Assembly (NCBI GenBank): GCA_902782305.1
Contig: CACZMV010000017.1
Coordinates: 49,528-113,527, forward strand
Source: an uncultured Prevotellaceae bacterium
GTDB lineage: Bacteria > Bacteroidota > Bacteroidia > Bacteroidales > Bacteroidaceae
Length of the DNA: 64,000 nucleotides
Reading direction: 5' to 3'
Positions within the stretch are counted from its first letter, which is position 1. Every line of letters starts with the position of its first letter. Shown in pieces: positions 56,816 to 64,000 of this stretch. The notes under the pieces were generated by a model. It had not been told where the DNA came from and did no database searches. It was given only the letters and a program-made list of their open reading frames with translations. Position numbers and translations under genes: made by a program.

Positions 56816-56869
56816 AGACTTCTTCATATCGATAAAAGCATTACCTTTGCTTCCGATATGAAGAAGTCT
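56816..56869. promoter_or_regulatory. rprX promoter enclosed by a 15-base inverted repeat
   Basis: AGACTTCTTCATATC (56816-56830) and GATATGAAGAAGTCT (56855-56869) are perfect inverses with a 24-base spacer that contains the -7 element TACCTTTG (56842-56849). The right arm includes the rprX start codon (56858). The transcript would begin in or next to the right arm, so an RNA hairpin using both arms cannot form. Confidence 0.65.
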
Positions 56870-58414
56870 ACTATTTGGGCAATAGCCTCTATTATGGGAT
56901 TCTCGTTCCTGGCCCTGCTCTTCCTTCAGTTCTCCTATGTCGAGGAGATGGTTAAGATGAAGAAAGAGCAGTTCGATGAGAGTGTGAACCGCGCGCTCTA
57001 TCAGGTCTCTCATAACATGGAGATGAACGAGACGCTCAGATATCTTGAAAAAGACGTCAATGAGACCGAGCGCAGAGCCTTTACGCAGGACTCTGTGATG
57101 GTCGATGGTCTCGATGGCACCATTAAGCATTCCCATCAGTTTGCGGTGGCTGCAGACGATGGTACTGTCTATTCCTCGTTCCAGTTGAAGACCTTTGAGA
57201 TGAAACCTTCGTCTATTCCCAAGGCGATGATTCTGCGTAAGGATAAGAATACGTTGGCTGACGCTACCAAGACCATGCAGGAGATTGTTCGCAATCGCTA
57301 TGTCTATCAGAAAGCATTGCTCGACGAGGTGGTCTATAACATCCTTTATACTGCTAGCGATAAGCCTTTGAAGGAACGTGTTAACTTCCGTATGCTCGAT
57401 CAGGACATCCGTACCGAACTGATTAACAACGGTATCAACATCCCTTATCATCTCACCGTTTCCACCACCGATGGTCGTGAGGTGTTCCGTTGTCCTGACT
57501 ATACGGACGAAGGTAAGGAGTTTACCTATCAACAGTATCTTTTCCAGAACGACCCAAGGTCGAAGATGGGTGTGGTGCGCATTCACTTCCCAGAGATGAA
57601 CTCTTACATCTTCTCCAGTGTGCGCTTCATGATTCCCAGCATCATTTTCACCATTGTGCTGTTGATTACGTTCATCTTTACCATCGTGGTGATATTCCGT
57701 CAGAAGCGCTATACGGAGATTAAGAACGACTTCATCAACAACATGACTCATGAGTTGAAGACACCTATTGCTTCTATCTCTCTGGCTGCCCAGATGATGA
57801 ACGACGAGTCTGTTGCTAAGTCAGAACAGATGACCAAGCACCTCAGTAGCGTTATTACCGATGAGTCCAAGCGTCTGCGCTTCTTGGTAGAGAAGGTACT
57901 CCAGATGTCTATGTTCGACAAGAAGAGTGTAGTGTTCAAGAAGAAGGAGCTCGACCTCAACGAAATGGTAGAGCAGATTGCCCAGACCTTCACCCTGCGT
58001 GTAGAGCATACGGGTGGTAAGATTTATACGGAGATTGAGGCCATCGATTCTGCTATCTTCGTCGATGAGGTACATTTCCAGAATGCTATTACCAACCTCA
58101 TGGACAATGCCGTGAAGTATCGCAAGCAGGAGGAACCGCTCGACATCTACATCCGTACCTGGAATGATGAGCAGAAACTCTACCTCTCTATCCGCGATAC
58201 GGGTCAGGGCATCAAGAAGGAGAACTTGAAGAAGATATTCGATAAGTTCTATCGTGTACATACGGGCAATAAGCACGATGTCAAGGGCTTCGGACTCGGA
58301 CTGGCTTACGTCAAGAAAGTGATTGATTTGCACCAAGGCGAAATCAAGGCCGAGAGTGAAGTAGGGAAGGGTACTAAGTTTACCATCTCACTGCCGATTA
58401 TAAAAGAAGATTAA
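56858..58414 (+). CDS. rprX: Sensor histidine kinase RprX
   Basis: This 518-residue inner-membrane kinase pairs with RprY. It has a TM helix near residues 5-28 (IWAIASIMGFSFLALLFLQF), a periplasmic sensor of about 240 residues, and a second TM (IPSIIFTIVLLITFIFTIVV). No HAMP domain is obvious. The H-box is NNMTHELKTPIASISLAAQ, N-box NAITNLMDNAVKY, and G-boxes DTGQGIKKENLKK and GFGLGLAYVKK. In Bacteroides fragilis RprXY influences outer-membrane protein expression. The leader is only a few bases. Confidence 0.92.
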   Translation: MKKSTIWAIASIMGFSFLALLFLQFSYVEEMVKMKKEQFDESVNRALYQVSHNMEMNETLRYLEKDVNETERRAFTQDSVMVDGLDGTIKHSHQFAVAADDGTVYSSFQLKTFEMKPSSIPKAMILRKDKNTLADATKTMQEIVRNRYVYQKALLDEVVYNILYTASDKPLKERVNFRMLDQDIRTELINNGINIPYHLTVSTTDGREVFRCPDYTDEGKEFTYQQYLFQNDPRSKMGVVRIHFPEMNSYIFSSVRFMIPSIIFTIVLLITFIFTIVVIFRQKRYTEIKNDFINNMTHELKTPIASISLAAQMMNDESVAKSEQMTKHLSSVITDESKRLRFLVEKVLQMSMFDKKSVVFKKKELDLNEMVEQIAQTFTLRVEHTGGKIYTEIEAIDSAIFVDEVHFQNAITNLMDNAVKYRKQEEPLDIYIRTWNDEQKLYLSIRDTGQGIKKENLKKIFDKFYRVHTGNKHDVKGFGLGLAYVKKVIDLHQGEIKAESEVGKGTKFTISLPIIKED

Positions 58415-58463
58415 TAAATAAATAGTATAATAGTAAATTGTCAAATTGTAAATTATTAAGGTT

Positions 58464-59162
58464 ATGGACGAAAAACTGAAAATTCTTCTTTGTGAAGACG
58501 ACGAGAACCTCGGAATGTTGTTGCGCGAATACCTTGCAGCAAAAGGTTACACAGCCGAGCTTTGCCCCGATGGCGATGCTGGTTACAAGGCCTTCCTGAA
58601 GACCAAGTTCGACATCTGCGTGCTTGATGTGATGATGCCTAAGAAGGATGGTTTCACATTGGCACAGGAAATCCGTCAGGCCAATGCCGACATCCCCATT
58701 ATCTTCCTCACCGCCAAGACCTTGAAGGAGGATATCTTGGAGGGATTCAAGATTGGTGCCGACGACTACATCACCAAGCCCTTCTCTATGGAGGAGCTCG
58801 TATTCCGTATTGAGGCTATCCTGCGCCGTGTTCGTGGCAAGAAAAACAAGGAGAGCTCTGTCTATCACATTGGTGGATTCACCTTCGATACCCAGAAGCA
58901 GTTGCTCGTCATTGGCGACAAGCAGACCAAGCTCACCACGAAGGAGAACGAACTGCTGGCTCTGCTCTGCTCGCATGCCAATGAGATTCTGCAGCGCGAT
59001 TTCGCCCTGAAGACCATCTGGATTGATGACAACTATTTCAATGCACGTTCTATGGATGTTTACATCACCAAGTTGCGTAAGCACCTGAAGGACGACCCAC
59101 AGATTGAGATTATCAACATCCATGGTAAGGGCTATAAGCTCATTGCTCCAGAAGAAGAATAA
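58464..59162 (+). CDS. rprY: Response regulator RprY (OmpR family)
   Basis: This 232-residue regulator has a receiver with acidic pocket LLCEDDENLG, phospho-acceptor Asp in CVLDVMMPKKDG, and conserved Thr/Lys (FLTAKT, ITKPFSMEEL). The DNA-binding winged helix includes LTTKENELLALLCSHANEIL and SMDVYITKLRKHLKDDP. It lies 49 bases after rprX, in an AAATTGT-type repeat spacer (near 58430-58460), and a terminator follows. Confidence 0.94.
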   Translation: MDEKLKILLCEDDENLGMLLREYLAAKGYTAELCPDGDAGYKAFLKTKFDICVLDVMMPKKDGFTLAQEIRQANADIPIIFLTAKTLKEDILEGFKIGADDYITKPFSMEELVFRIEAILRRVRGKKNKESSVYHIGGFTFDTQKQLLVIGDKQTKLTTKENELLALLCSHANEILQRDFALKTIWIDDNYFNARSMDVYITKLRKHLKDDPQIEIINIHGKGYKLIAPEEE

Positions 59163-59187
59163 ACTTCTTTGTCTTGTAAAACTAAGA

Positions 59188-59224
59188 AAATCGGGTAAAT
59201 GCTTTGTGCTTTGCCCGATTTTTC
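59188..59224 (+). terminator. Terminator after rprY
   Basis: The stem AAAATCGGGTAA / TTGCCCGATTTT (one G-U pair) is followed by T residues. Confidence 0.75.
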
Positions 59225-59275
59225 GTAATTTTGACTTCGTCGAAGGTACTCTCGTTCGAAAATACTCAAATAAAT

Positions 59276-59351
59276 TTGGTATTTTACTCACTTATTCGTA
59301 CCTTTGCACCGATTTTCAAATAGTAAATTGTAAATTGTCAAATTGTAAATC
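59276..59351 (+). promoter_or_regulatory. pheT promoter and repeat leader
   Basis: A consensus promoter: TTTG at 59276-59279, a 20-base gap, TACCTTTG at 59300-59307. The leader contains heptamers AAATAGT, AAATTGT, AAATTGT, (C)AAATTGT at 59319-59347. Confidence 0.75.
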
Positions 59352-59357
59352 AAAGAT

Positions 59358-61811
59358 ATGAATATATCGTATAAATGGTTAAAAGAGTACGTTGATTTCG
59401 ACCTCACACCACAGCAGGTGTGCGATGCTTTGACATCGACTGGTCTGGAGGTCGACGCGCTCGAAGAAGTACAAAGTATTAAGGGCGGTCTGAAGGGACT
59501 TTACGTTGGTAAAGTGCTCACGTGCGAGATGCACCCCGATTCAGACCATTTGCATGTAACTACCGTTGATTTGGGCAAGGGCGAACCTCAGCAGATTGTC
59601 TGCGGCGCTCCCAATGTGGCCGCTGGTCAGAAGGTCATCGTGGCCGATTTGGGTTGTGTGCTCTATGATGGCGACAAGGAGTTTGTCATCAAGAAGTCGA
59701 AGCTGCGTGGCGTCGAGTCGCTGGGTATGATTTGTGCCGAGGACGAGATTGGCATCGGTACCGACCATGCTGGCATCATCGTATTGCCTGACGATGCTGT
59801 TGTTGGCACACCTGCCTCTGAGTATTACCACTTGGAGAGCGACTGGCTCATCGAGGTTGACATCACTGCCAACCGTGCCGATGCCCTCTCTCATTGGGGT
59901 GTGGCTCGCGACCTGTATGCCTGGTTGAAGCAGAACGGCTACAAGACAGCCACCCACAAGCCTGTGGCCGACAATTTTGTCGTTGACAATCACGACCTCC
60001 CCATCGACGTGGTCATCGAGAATACCGAGGCCTGCAAGCGCTACGCCTGTGTCAGCGTAACTGACTGTGAGGTAAAAGAATCGCCCGATTGGTTGAAGAA
60101 TAAGCTGACCACCATTGGCCTGCGTCCTATCAACAATATCGTGGACATTACCAACTACGTGATGATGGCGTTGGGTCAACCCCTGCACACCTTTGATGCC
60201 GATATGGTGAAGGGTCACAAGATTGTGGTGAAGACCATGCCGGAAGGCACACCATTTGTGACGCTGGATGGTGAGGAGCACAAGCTCTCTGACCGCGACC
60301 TGGCTATCTGCAATGCCGAGGAACCGATGTGTATCGCTGGTGTGTTTGGCGGAAAGGGTAGTGGTACCTATGAGACCACGAAGAATGTCGTGCTCGAGAG
60401 CGCTTACTTCCATCCCACGTGGATTCGTAAGTCAGCTCGCCGTCACGGATTGAGCACCGATGCATCGTTCCGTTTCGAGCGTGGTATCGACCCCAATGGC
60501 GTGATTGATGCACTGAAATATGCCGCCCAGCTCTGCAAGGAACTGGCTGGCGGTAAGGTGTCGATGGAGATCAAGGACGTTTATCCCGAGAAGATGGAGA
60601 ACGCCGTTGTCGACCTCCAGTACAGCTATGTTCACTCGCTGGTGGGTAAGGACATTCCCGTTGAGACCATCAAGAGCATTTGCGACTCGCTGGAGATGAA
60701 GGTGCTCAGCGAGAGTGCCGAGGGCCTGAAGCTTGAAATCCCCGCTTATCGCGTGGACGTACAGCGTCCTTGCGACGTGGTGGAAGACATCCTGCGCATC
60801 TACGGATATAACAATGTGGAGATTCCCACACAGCTGAAGTCCAGCCTTGTCATCAAGGGTGATGAAGACCAGAAGCACAAGTTGGCCAACCTCGTTTCAG
60901 AGCAGTTGGTGGGTGCAGGTTTCAACGAAATCCTGAATAACTCGTTGACTAAGTCGTCGTACTATGACGACGAACAAAACAAGGGGCTGGTTCACATCAT
61001 GAACCCGCTCAGCAGCGACCTCAACGTGATGCGTGGAACCCTGCTGTATGGCGGTTTGGAGAGCATCGAACACAATGTCAAGCGTAAGAACCCCAACTGC
61101 CGTTTCTTCGAATTTGGCAATGTCTATAGCTTTGACCCTGCCAAGGAGAATCAGGACGACCCCATGCAGGCCTATAAGGAGCAGTATCACATGGGATTGT
61201 GGCTCACCGGTAAGCGTGTCGAGGGCTCGTGGGCTCATGCCAACGAGGATACGTCGTTTGCCGAGCTCGATGCACACGTAGACAACATCCTTGCTCGCAT
61301 TGGTGTGCAGCCAGGTATGCTGGTTCGCAAGAAGAGTGAGAACACTATCTTCTCCGCAGGTCTCACCATCGAGAATCGTGGTGGCAAGAAGCTCATCGAA
61401 CTGGGTGTGCTGACCAAGAAGCTGCAGAAGAAGTTCGACATCGATACCCCCGTGTATTATGCCGAGCTCAACTGGACTGCCCTGATGAAGGTCATCCGCA
61501 AGCAGAAGGTGGAATTCACCGACATTCCTAAGTTCCCGTCAGTCAGCCGTGACCTCGCCCTGCTCATCGACAAGAGCATCGAGTTCCAGCAGATTGAAGA
61601 CATCGCTCGTCAGACGGAGCGTAAGTTCCTGAAGAAAGTCGAGCTGTTCGACGTCTATGAGGGCGACAAGCTGCCCGCTGGCAAGAAGTCGTATGCCGTC
61701 AACTTCATCCTGCAAGACCCTGAGAAGACCATGGGCGACAAGCAGATTGAGGCCATCATGCAGAAGTTGATTCAGAACCTCAAAAAGCAGCTCAATGCCG
61801 AGTTGCGCTAA
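59358..61811 (+). CDS. pheT: Phenylalanine-tRNA ligase beta subunit
   Basis: This 817-residue subunit of the heterotetrameric PheRS has an N-terminal OB-fold tRNA-binding domain (GLYVGKVLTCEMHPDSDHLH), the B3/B4 editing domain (ITDYVMMALG-type region, NNIVDITNYVMMALGQPLHT, FRFERGIDPNG), B5, a pseudo-catalytic core and the C-terminal FDX-ACB anticodon-binding domain (FPSVSRDLALLIDKS). The pheS gene is elsewhere. Codon use is biased toward C-ending highly expressed codons. Confidence 0.96.
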   Translation: MNISYKWLKEYVDFDLTPQQVCDALTSTGLEVDALEEVQSIKGGLKGLYVGKVLTCEMHPDSDHLHVTTVDLGKGEPQQIVCGAPNVAAGQKVIVADLGCVLYDGDKEFVIKKSKLRGVESLGMICAEDEIGIGTDHAGIIVLPDDAVVGTPASEYYHLESDWLIEVDITANRADALSHWGVARDLYAWLKQNGYKTATHKPVADNFVVDNHDLPIDVVIENTEACKRYACVSVTDCEVKESPDWLKNKLTTIGLRPINNIVDITNYVMMALGQPLHTFDADMVKGHKIVVKTMPEGTPFVTLDGEEHKLSDRDLAICNAEEPMCIAGVFGGKGSGTYETTKNVVLESAYFHPTWIRKSARRHGLSTDASFRFERGIDPNGVIDALKYAAQLCKELAGGKVSMEIKDVYPEKMENAVVDLQYSYVHSLVGKDIPVETIKSICDSLEMKVLSESAEGLKLEIPAYRVDVQRPCDVVEDILRIYGYNNVEIPTQLKSSLVIKGDEDQKHKLANLVSEQLVGAGFNEILNNSLTKSSYYDDEQNKGLVHIMNPLSSDLNVMRGTLLYGGLESIEHNVKRKNPNCRFFEFGNVYSFDPAKENQDDPMQAYKEQYHMGLWLTGKRVEGSWAHANEDTSFAELDAHVDNILARIGVQPGMLVRKKSENTIFSAGLTIENRGGKKLIELGVLTKKLQKKFDIDTPVYYAELNWTALMKVIRKQKVEFTDIPKFPSVSRDLALLIDKSIEFQQIEDIARQTERKFLKKVELFDVYEGDKLPAGKKSYAVNFILQDPEKTMGDKQIEAIMQKLIQNLKKQLNAELR

Positions 61812-61845
61812 TTATGCATTATGAATTATTAATTATGAATTAAAA
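61811..61845. repeat. 7-base repeat spacer (ATTATGA)
   Basis: Five heptamers ATTATGC, ATTATGA, ATTATTA, ATTATGA, ATTAAAA begin at the last base of the pheT stop codon and fill the gap to yebC. Confidence 0.75.
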
Positions 61846-61847
61846 AT

Positions 61848-62585
61848 ATGGGAAGAGCATTTGAATATCGTAAAGCTACAAAGCTGAAGAGATGGGGCCA
61901 CATGGCCAAGACATTCACCAAGATTGGTAAGCAGATTGCCATTGCCGTAAAGGCTGGCGGTCCAGAGCCCGACATGAACCCTGCATTGCGTGCTATCATC
62001 GCTAATGCCAAGCGCGAGAACATGCCGAAGGACAACATCGAGCGTGCCATCAAGAACGCTATGGGTAAGGACCAGAGCGACTATAAGGAGGTCACTTACG
62101 AGGGATATGGTCCTCACGGAGTGGCTATCTTCATCGACGCCCTGACCGACAACACCACCCGTACCGTAGGCGACGTTCGTTCAGTGTTCAACAAGTTCAA
62201 CGGCAACCTGGGCACACAGGGCAGCCTTTCGTTCCTGTTCGACCACAAGTGCGTGTTCACCTTCAAGAAAAAGGACGGTTTGGATATGGACGAGATGATT
62301 CTCGACCTGATTGACTACGGTGTAGAGGATGAGTACGACGAGGACGAGGAAGAAAACTCAATTACCATCTATGGCGACCCCTCAAGCTTCGGAGCTATCC
62401 AGAAGCACTTGGAGGAGAACGGTTTCGAGGTTACCGGTGCTGAGTTCACCCGCATTCCTAACGACCTGAAGGACGTTACTCCCGAGGAGCGCGAGACCAT
62501 CGACAAGATGATTGAGAAGCTCGAGGACTTCGACGATGTACAGACTGTGTACACCAACATGAAGCCCGAGGCTCTCGAAGAATAA
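61848..62585 (+). CDS. yebC: YebC/PmpR-family protein
   Basis: This 245-residue protein of the YebC family, long annotated as a transcriptional regulator and lately linked to translation of proline-rich stretches, has the N-terminal MGRAFEYRKATKLKRWGHMA, AIKNAMGKDQSDYKEVTYEG, YGPHGVAIFIDALTDN and NKFNGNLGTQGSLSFLFD. The C-terminal domain is acidic (DEYDEDEEENS). Complete. Confidence 0.94.
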   Translation: MGRAFEYRKATKLKRWGHMAKTFTKIGKQIAIAVKAGGPEPDMNPALRAIIANAKRENMPKDNIERAIKNAMGKDQSDYKEVTYEGYGPHGVAIFIDALTDNTTRTVGDVRSVFNKFNGNLGTQGSLSFLFDHKCVFTFKKKDGLDMDEMILDLIDYGVEDEYDEDEEENSITIYGDPSSFGAIQKHLEENGFEVTGAEFTRIPNDLKDVTPEERETIDKMIEKLEDFDDVQTVYTNMKPEALEE

Positions 62586-62604
62586 TATCGGTTAACGGTT
62601 ATTG

Positions 62605-62994
62605 TTACCGATAGTCCTTTTCACGGAACGTAGCATCCAACAGCTGCGTTCCTTTTTTCTTTTGTGAATGATAGATATATCTGAAGCTATAGCCCGCTTC
62701 TTTATAGAGCTTCAGGTTTGTCGAGTTCTTGACTTCCTGCAACAATAATTCGCGTGAGTTCGACCCATTCACCACCGCCGAATCGTCCAGTTGTCCACTC
62801 AGCGTATAAGCATACGTAATGGTATGCGTCGCCTTGTCAAACGTCATGCTGTCCATCACGATATCCTTTGCTATAGGGGTGGGGCAATGCTTCTCCGTAT
62901 ATTCCTTAGCCTCACGCTCACAGCGCTCCTCCAGTGTTTCCTGACAAGCAGTAACCACCAAGGCTACTGCTATGATAATCCATATTTTCTTCAT
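62605..62994 (-). CDS. Small predicted lipoprotein of unknown function
   Basis: This 129-residue protein has a lipoprotein signal (MKKIWIIIAVALVVTAC, Cys 17). A charged helical segment follows (EERCEREAKEYTEKHCP), then a strand-rich part (MTFDKATHTITYAYTLSG) and a C-terminal YRYIYHS-like segment (YSFRYIYHSQKKKGTQ). No family recognised. A minus-strand -7 element TACCTTCG lies at 63003-63010, 9 bases before the start. Confidence 0.75.
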   Translation of the reverse strand: MKKIWIIIAVALVVTACQETLEERCEREAKEYTEKHCPTPIAKDIVMDSMTFDKATHTITYAYTLSGQLDDSAVVNGSNSRELLLQEVKNSTNLKLYKEAGYSFRYIYHSQKKKGTQLLDATFREKDYR

Positions 62995-63002
62995 AACGCT
63001 GG

Positions 63003-63102
63003 CGAAGGTACGAAATAATTCTGGGATAAAGAAAAATAGTTATTTAAAAATGAAGATATTTTCATATTTTTGATGAGATTCGTAAAAAAATGATTATCTT
63101 CG
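63003..63102. promoter_or_regulatory. Divergent promoters for the lipoprotein and rubrerythrin
   Basis: On the minus strand, TACCTTCG at 63010-63003 serves the lipoprotein gene. On the plus strand, TTTG at 63069-63072, a 22-base gap, and TATCTTCG at 63095-63102 serve the rubrerythrin transcript. Both -7 boxes share a C in place of the sixth-position T/third T of TTTG. Confidence 0.5.
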
Positions 63103-63131
63103 CAGCATGAATAACTAAAAACTAGAAAGGT

Positions 63132-63197
63132 ATGAAGAAAATTCTGGAACAGAAGGCGCAGTTGAAGATGCAGACAGACAGCCTGATAGAGGGCTGA
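63132..63197 (+). CDS. Possible 21-residue peptide upstream of rubrerythrin
   Basis: The frame MKKILEQKAQLKMQTDSLIE followed by G and TGA lies 30 bases after the promoter and 32 bases before rbr. It is a helical charged peptide. It may be a small gene or a leader peptide affecting rbr translation. Evidence is position after a promoter and a good frame only. Confidence 0.35.
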   Translation: MKKILEQKAQLKMQTDSLIEG

Positions 63198-63229
63198 TTA
63201 TATTTTAATAACCAACAAAAAAGAAACTT

Positions 63230-63772
63230 ATGAAAGAACTGAAAGGAACGAAGACCGAGCAGAACCTCAAGGAGGCTTTTGCAGGCGAGAGTATGGCACG
63301 CAACAAGTACACGTATTTTGCTTCTAAGGCCAAGAAGGATGGATTTGTGCAGATAGCTGCTATCTTTGAGGAGACGGCTGCCAACGAGAAGGAGCACGCC
63401 AAGATGTGGTATAAGTATTTGAACGGCGGTAGCGTGAGCGATACGAAGGCGAACCTGGCAGATGCTGCCAATGGCGAGAACTTCGAGTGGACGGACATGT
63501 ATGCTCGTATGGCCAAGGAGGCTCGCGAGGAGGGCTTCGATGAGATAGCTGCAAAGTTTGAACTCGTTGGCGCCATCGAGAAGCACCACGAGGAGCGCTA
63601 TCGCAAGTTGCTGAAGAACATTGAGGATGCTGTGGTGTTCTCTCGCGAGGGTGATGTCATCTGGCAGTGCAGCAACTGCGGCCATATCGTCATCGGTAAG
63701 AAGGCACCCGAGGTGTGTCCTGTATGTGACCATCCGCAGAGCTACTTCCAGATCAAGGCGGACAATTACTAA
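63230..63772 (+). CDS. rbr: Rubrerythrin
   Basis: This 180-residue non-haem iron peroxidase reduces hydrogen peroxide in anaerobes. The four-helix diiron domain carries the Glu/His ligands ([62 protein letters not shown]). The C-terminal rubredoxin-like domain has two CxxC pairs ([17 protein letters not shown]). It complements the superoxide dismutase at 16 kb in oxidative defence. Its stop TAA is followed immediately by the ATG of the next gene. Confidence 0.96.
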   Translation: MKELKGTKTEQNLKEAFAGESMARNKYTYFASKAKKDGFVQIAAIFEETAANEKEHAKMWYKYLNGGSVSDTKANLADAANGENFEWTDMYARMAKEAREEGFDEIAAKFELVGAIEKHHEERYRKLLKNIEDAVVFSREGDVIWQCSNCGHIVIGKKAPEVCPVCDHPQSYFQIKADNY

Positions 63773-64000
63773 ATGCACGACTACCCAGACAGGATGTCGC
63801 CTGAACAGGCACGGGCGTTTCGCGATTCCGTGCTGAATATCGTCAGCCAGATACCTCGCGGACGAGTGACTACCTATGGTCATATCGCCGCCTTGGCGGG
63901 ATGGCCCAGTCATTCTCGTATGGTGGGTCGCACACTTCGCTATACGCCTGGTGCCGAGAAACTGCCCTGTCATCGTGTGGTCAACAAAGAAGGCCGCACA
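63773..64000 (+). CDS. MGMT/alkyltransferase-like family protein (3' end outside window)
   Basis: The first 76 residues of a small DNA alkyltransferase-domain protein. The N-terminal helix ARAFRDSVLNIVSQIPRGRV is followed by TTYGHIAALAGWPSHSRMVG (helix-turn-helix with Arg finger) and the active-site segment LPCHRVVNKEG. The acceptor cysteine of PCHR is present, unlike ATL proteins that have Trp there, so methyl transfer from O6-alkylguanine is possible. There is no Ada-type N-terminal domain. The frame is open at the window edge. Confidence 0.88.
   Translation, partial: MHDYPDRMSPEQARAFRDSVLNIVSQIPRGRVTTYGHIAALAGWPSHSRMVGRTLRYTPGAEKLPCHRVVNKEGRT

Overview
The window is from a Bacteroidota (Bacteroidales) chromosome, most likely Prevotella or a close relative. 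Promoters are of the Bacteroidota type: a -7 element of the form TAnnTTTG (TATCTTTG, TACCTTTG), often with TTTG 19-20 bases upstream. Shine-Dalgarno sequences are mostly absent. The gene content also fits: RprX/RprY, a Bat (aerotolerance) operon, FimB/Mfa2-like lipoproteins, an HU-LysM protein, and the rpmB-rpmG-DUF4295-ftsY group.

Layout. Positions 1-2100 hold a truncated manA (minus strand) divergent from gmd, both in mannose/GDP-fucose metabolism. Positions 2.1-21.3 kb are an accessory region. It contains, in order: a four-helix-bundle protein; a small helicase-associated-domain protein; a PD-(D/E)xK-like nuclease with two small mutually related acidic proteins (no system that I recognise); a Septu pair (ptuA/ptuB); an RloC-like zinc-hook ATPase/anticodon nuclease; a sigma-like gene followed by a lysis-type cassette (M15 endopeptidase, an N-terminal-TM coiled-coil protein, an overlapping spanin-like lipoprotein) and a leaderless protein with a chitobiase-type C-terminal domain; a three-gene DUF group; an orphan HicB-like regulator; superoxide dismutase; a second helicase-associated-domain protein; a BRO-N/DinD-like gene; a RAYT transposase with its REP palindromes; and two FimB-like lipoproteins bracketed by near-identical REP units.

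Positions 21.4-64 kb are mainly core genes: engB, an SLC13 transporter, an ABC-F protein, recR, a glycosyltransferase and an acetyltransferase, tRNA-Asp with a 5'-truncated tandem copy, galE, a TPR protein, phosphoglucomutase, htpG, map, tsaD, pncC-like, rpmB-rpmG with a DUF4295 gene carrying an internal deletion, ftsY, rimO, two HU genes, the moxR-DUF58-bat operon (BatB-BatC and BatD-BatE each fused into one frame), PAP2 phosphatase, queA, nadE, an rRNA methylase, a TonB-dependent receptor, rprX-rprY, pheT, yebC, rubrerythrin and a partial MGMT-family gene.

Three patterns cut across gene boundaries. (1) Many spacers, and some coding sequences, contain degenerate tandem repeats of 7 or 8 bases whose unit differs from place to place; the most extended is an ACGGAnnn octamer. 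(2) Three promoters (pgcA, the TonB receptor, rprX) sit within or overlap perfect inverted repeats of 10-15 bases. (3) REP palindromes occur only between 15 and 21.4 kb, around their RAYT gene. The candidates for an undescribed system are the nuclease/paired-small-protein operon (3.0-5.4 kb) and the lysis-cassette-plus-leaderless-cargo operon (10.5-14.1 kb), which resembles the logic of holin/endopeptidase (type 10) secretion.
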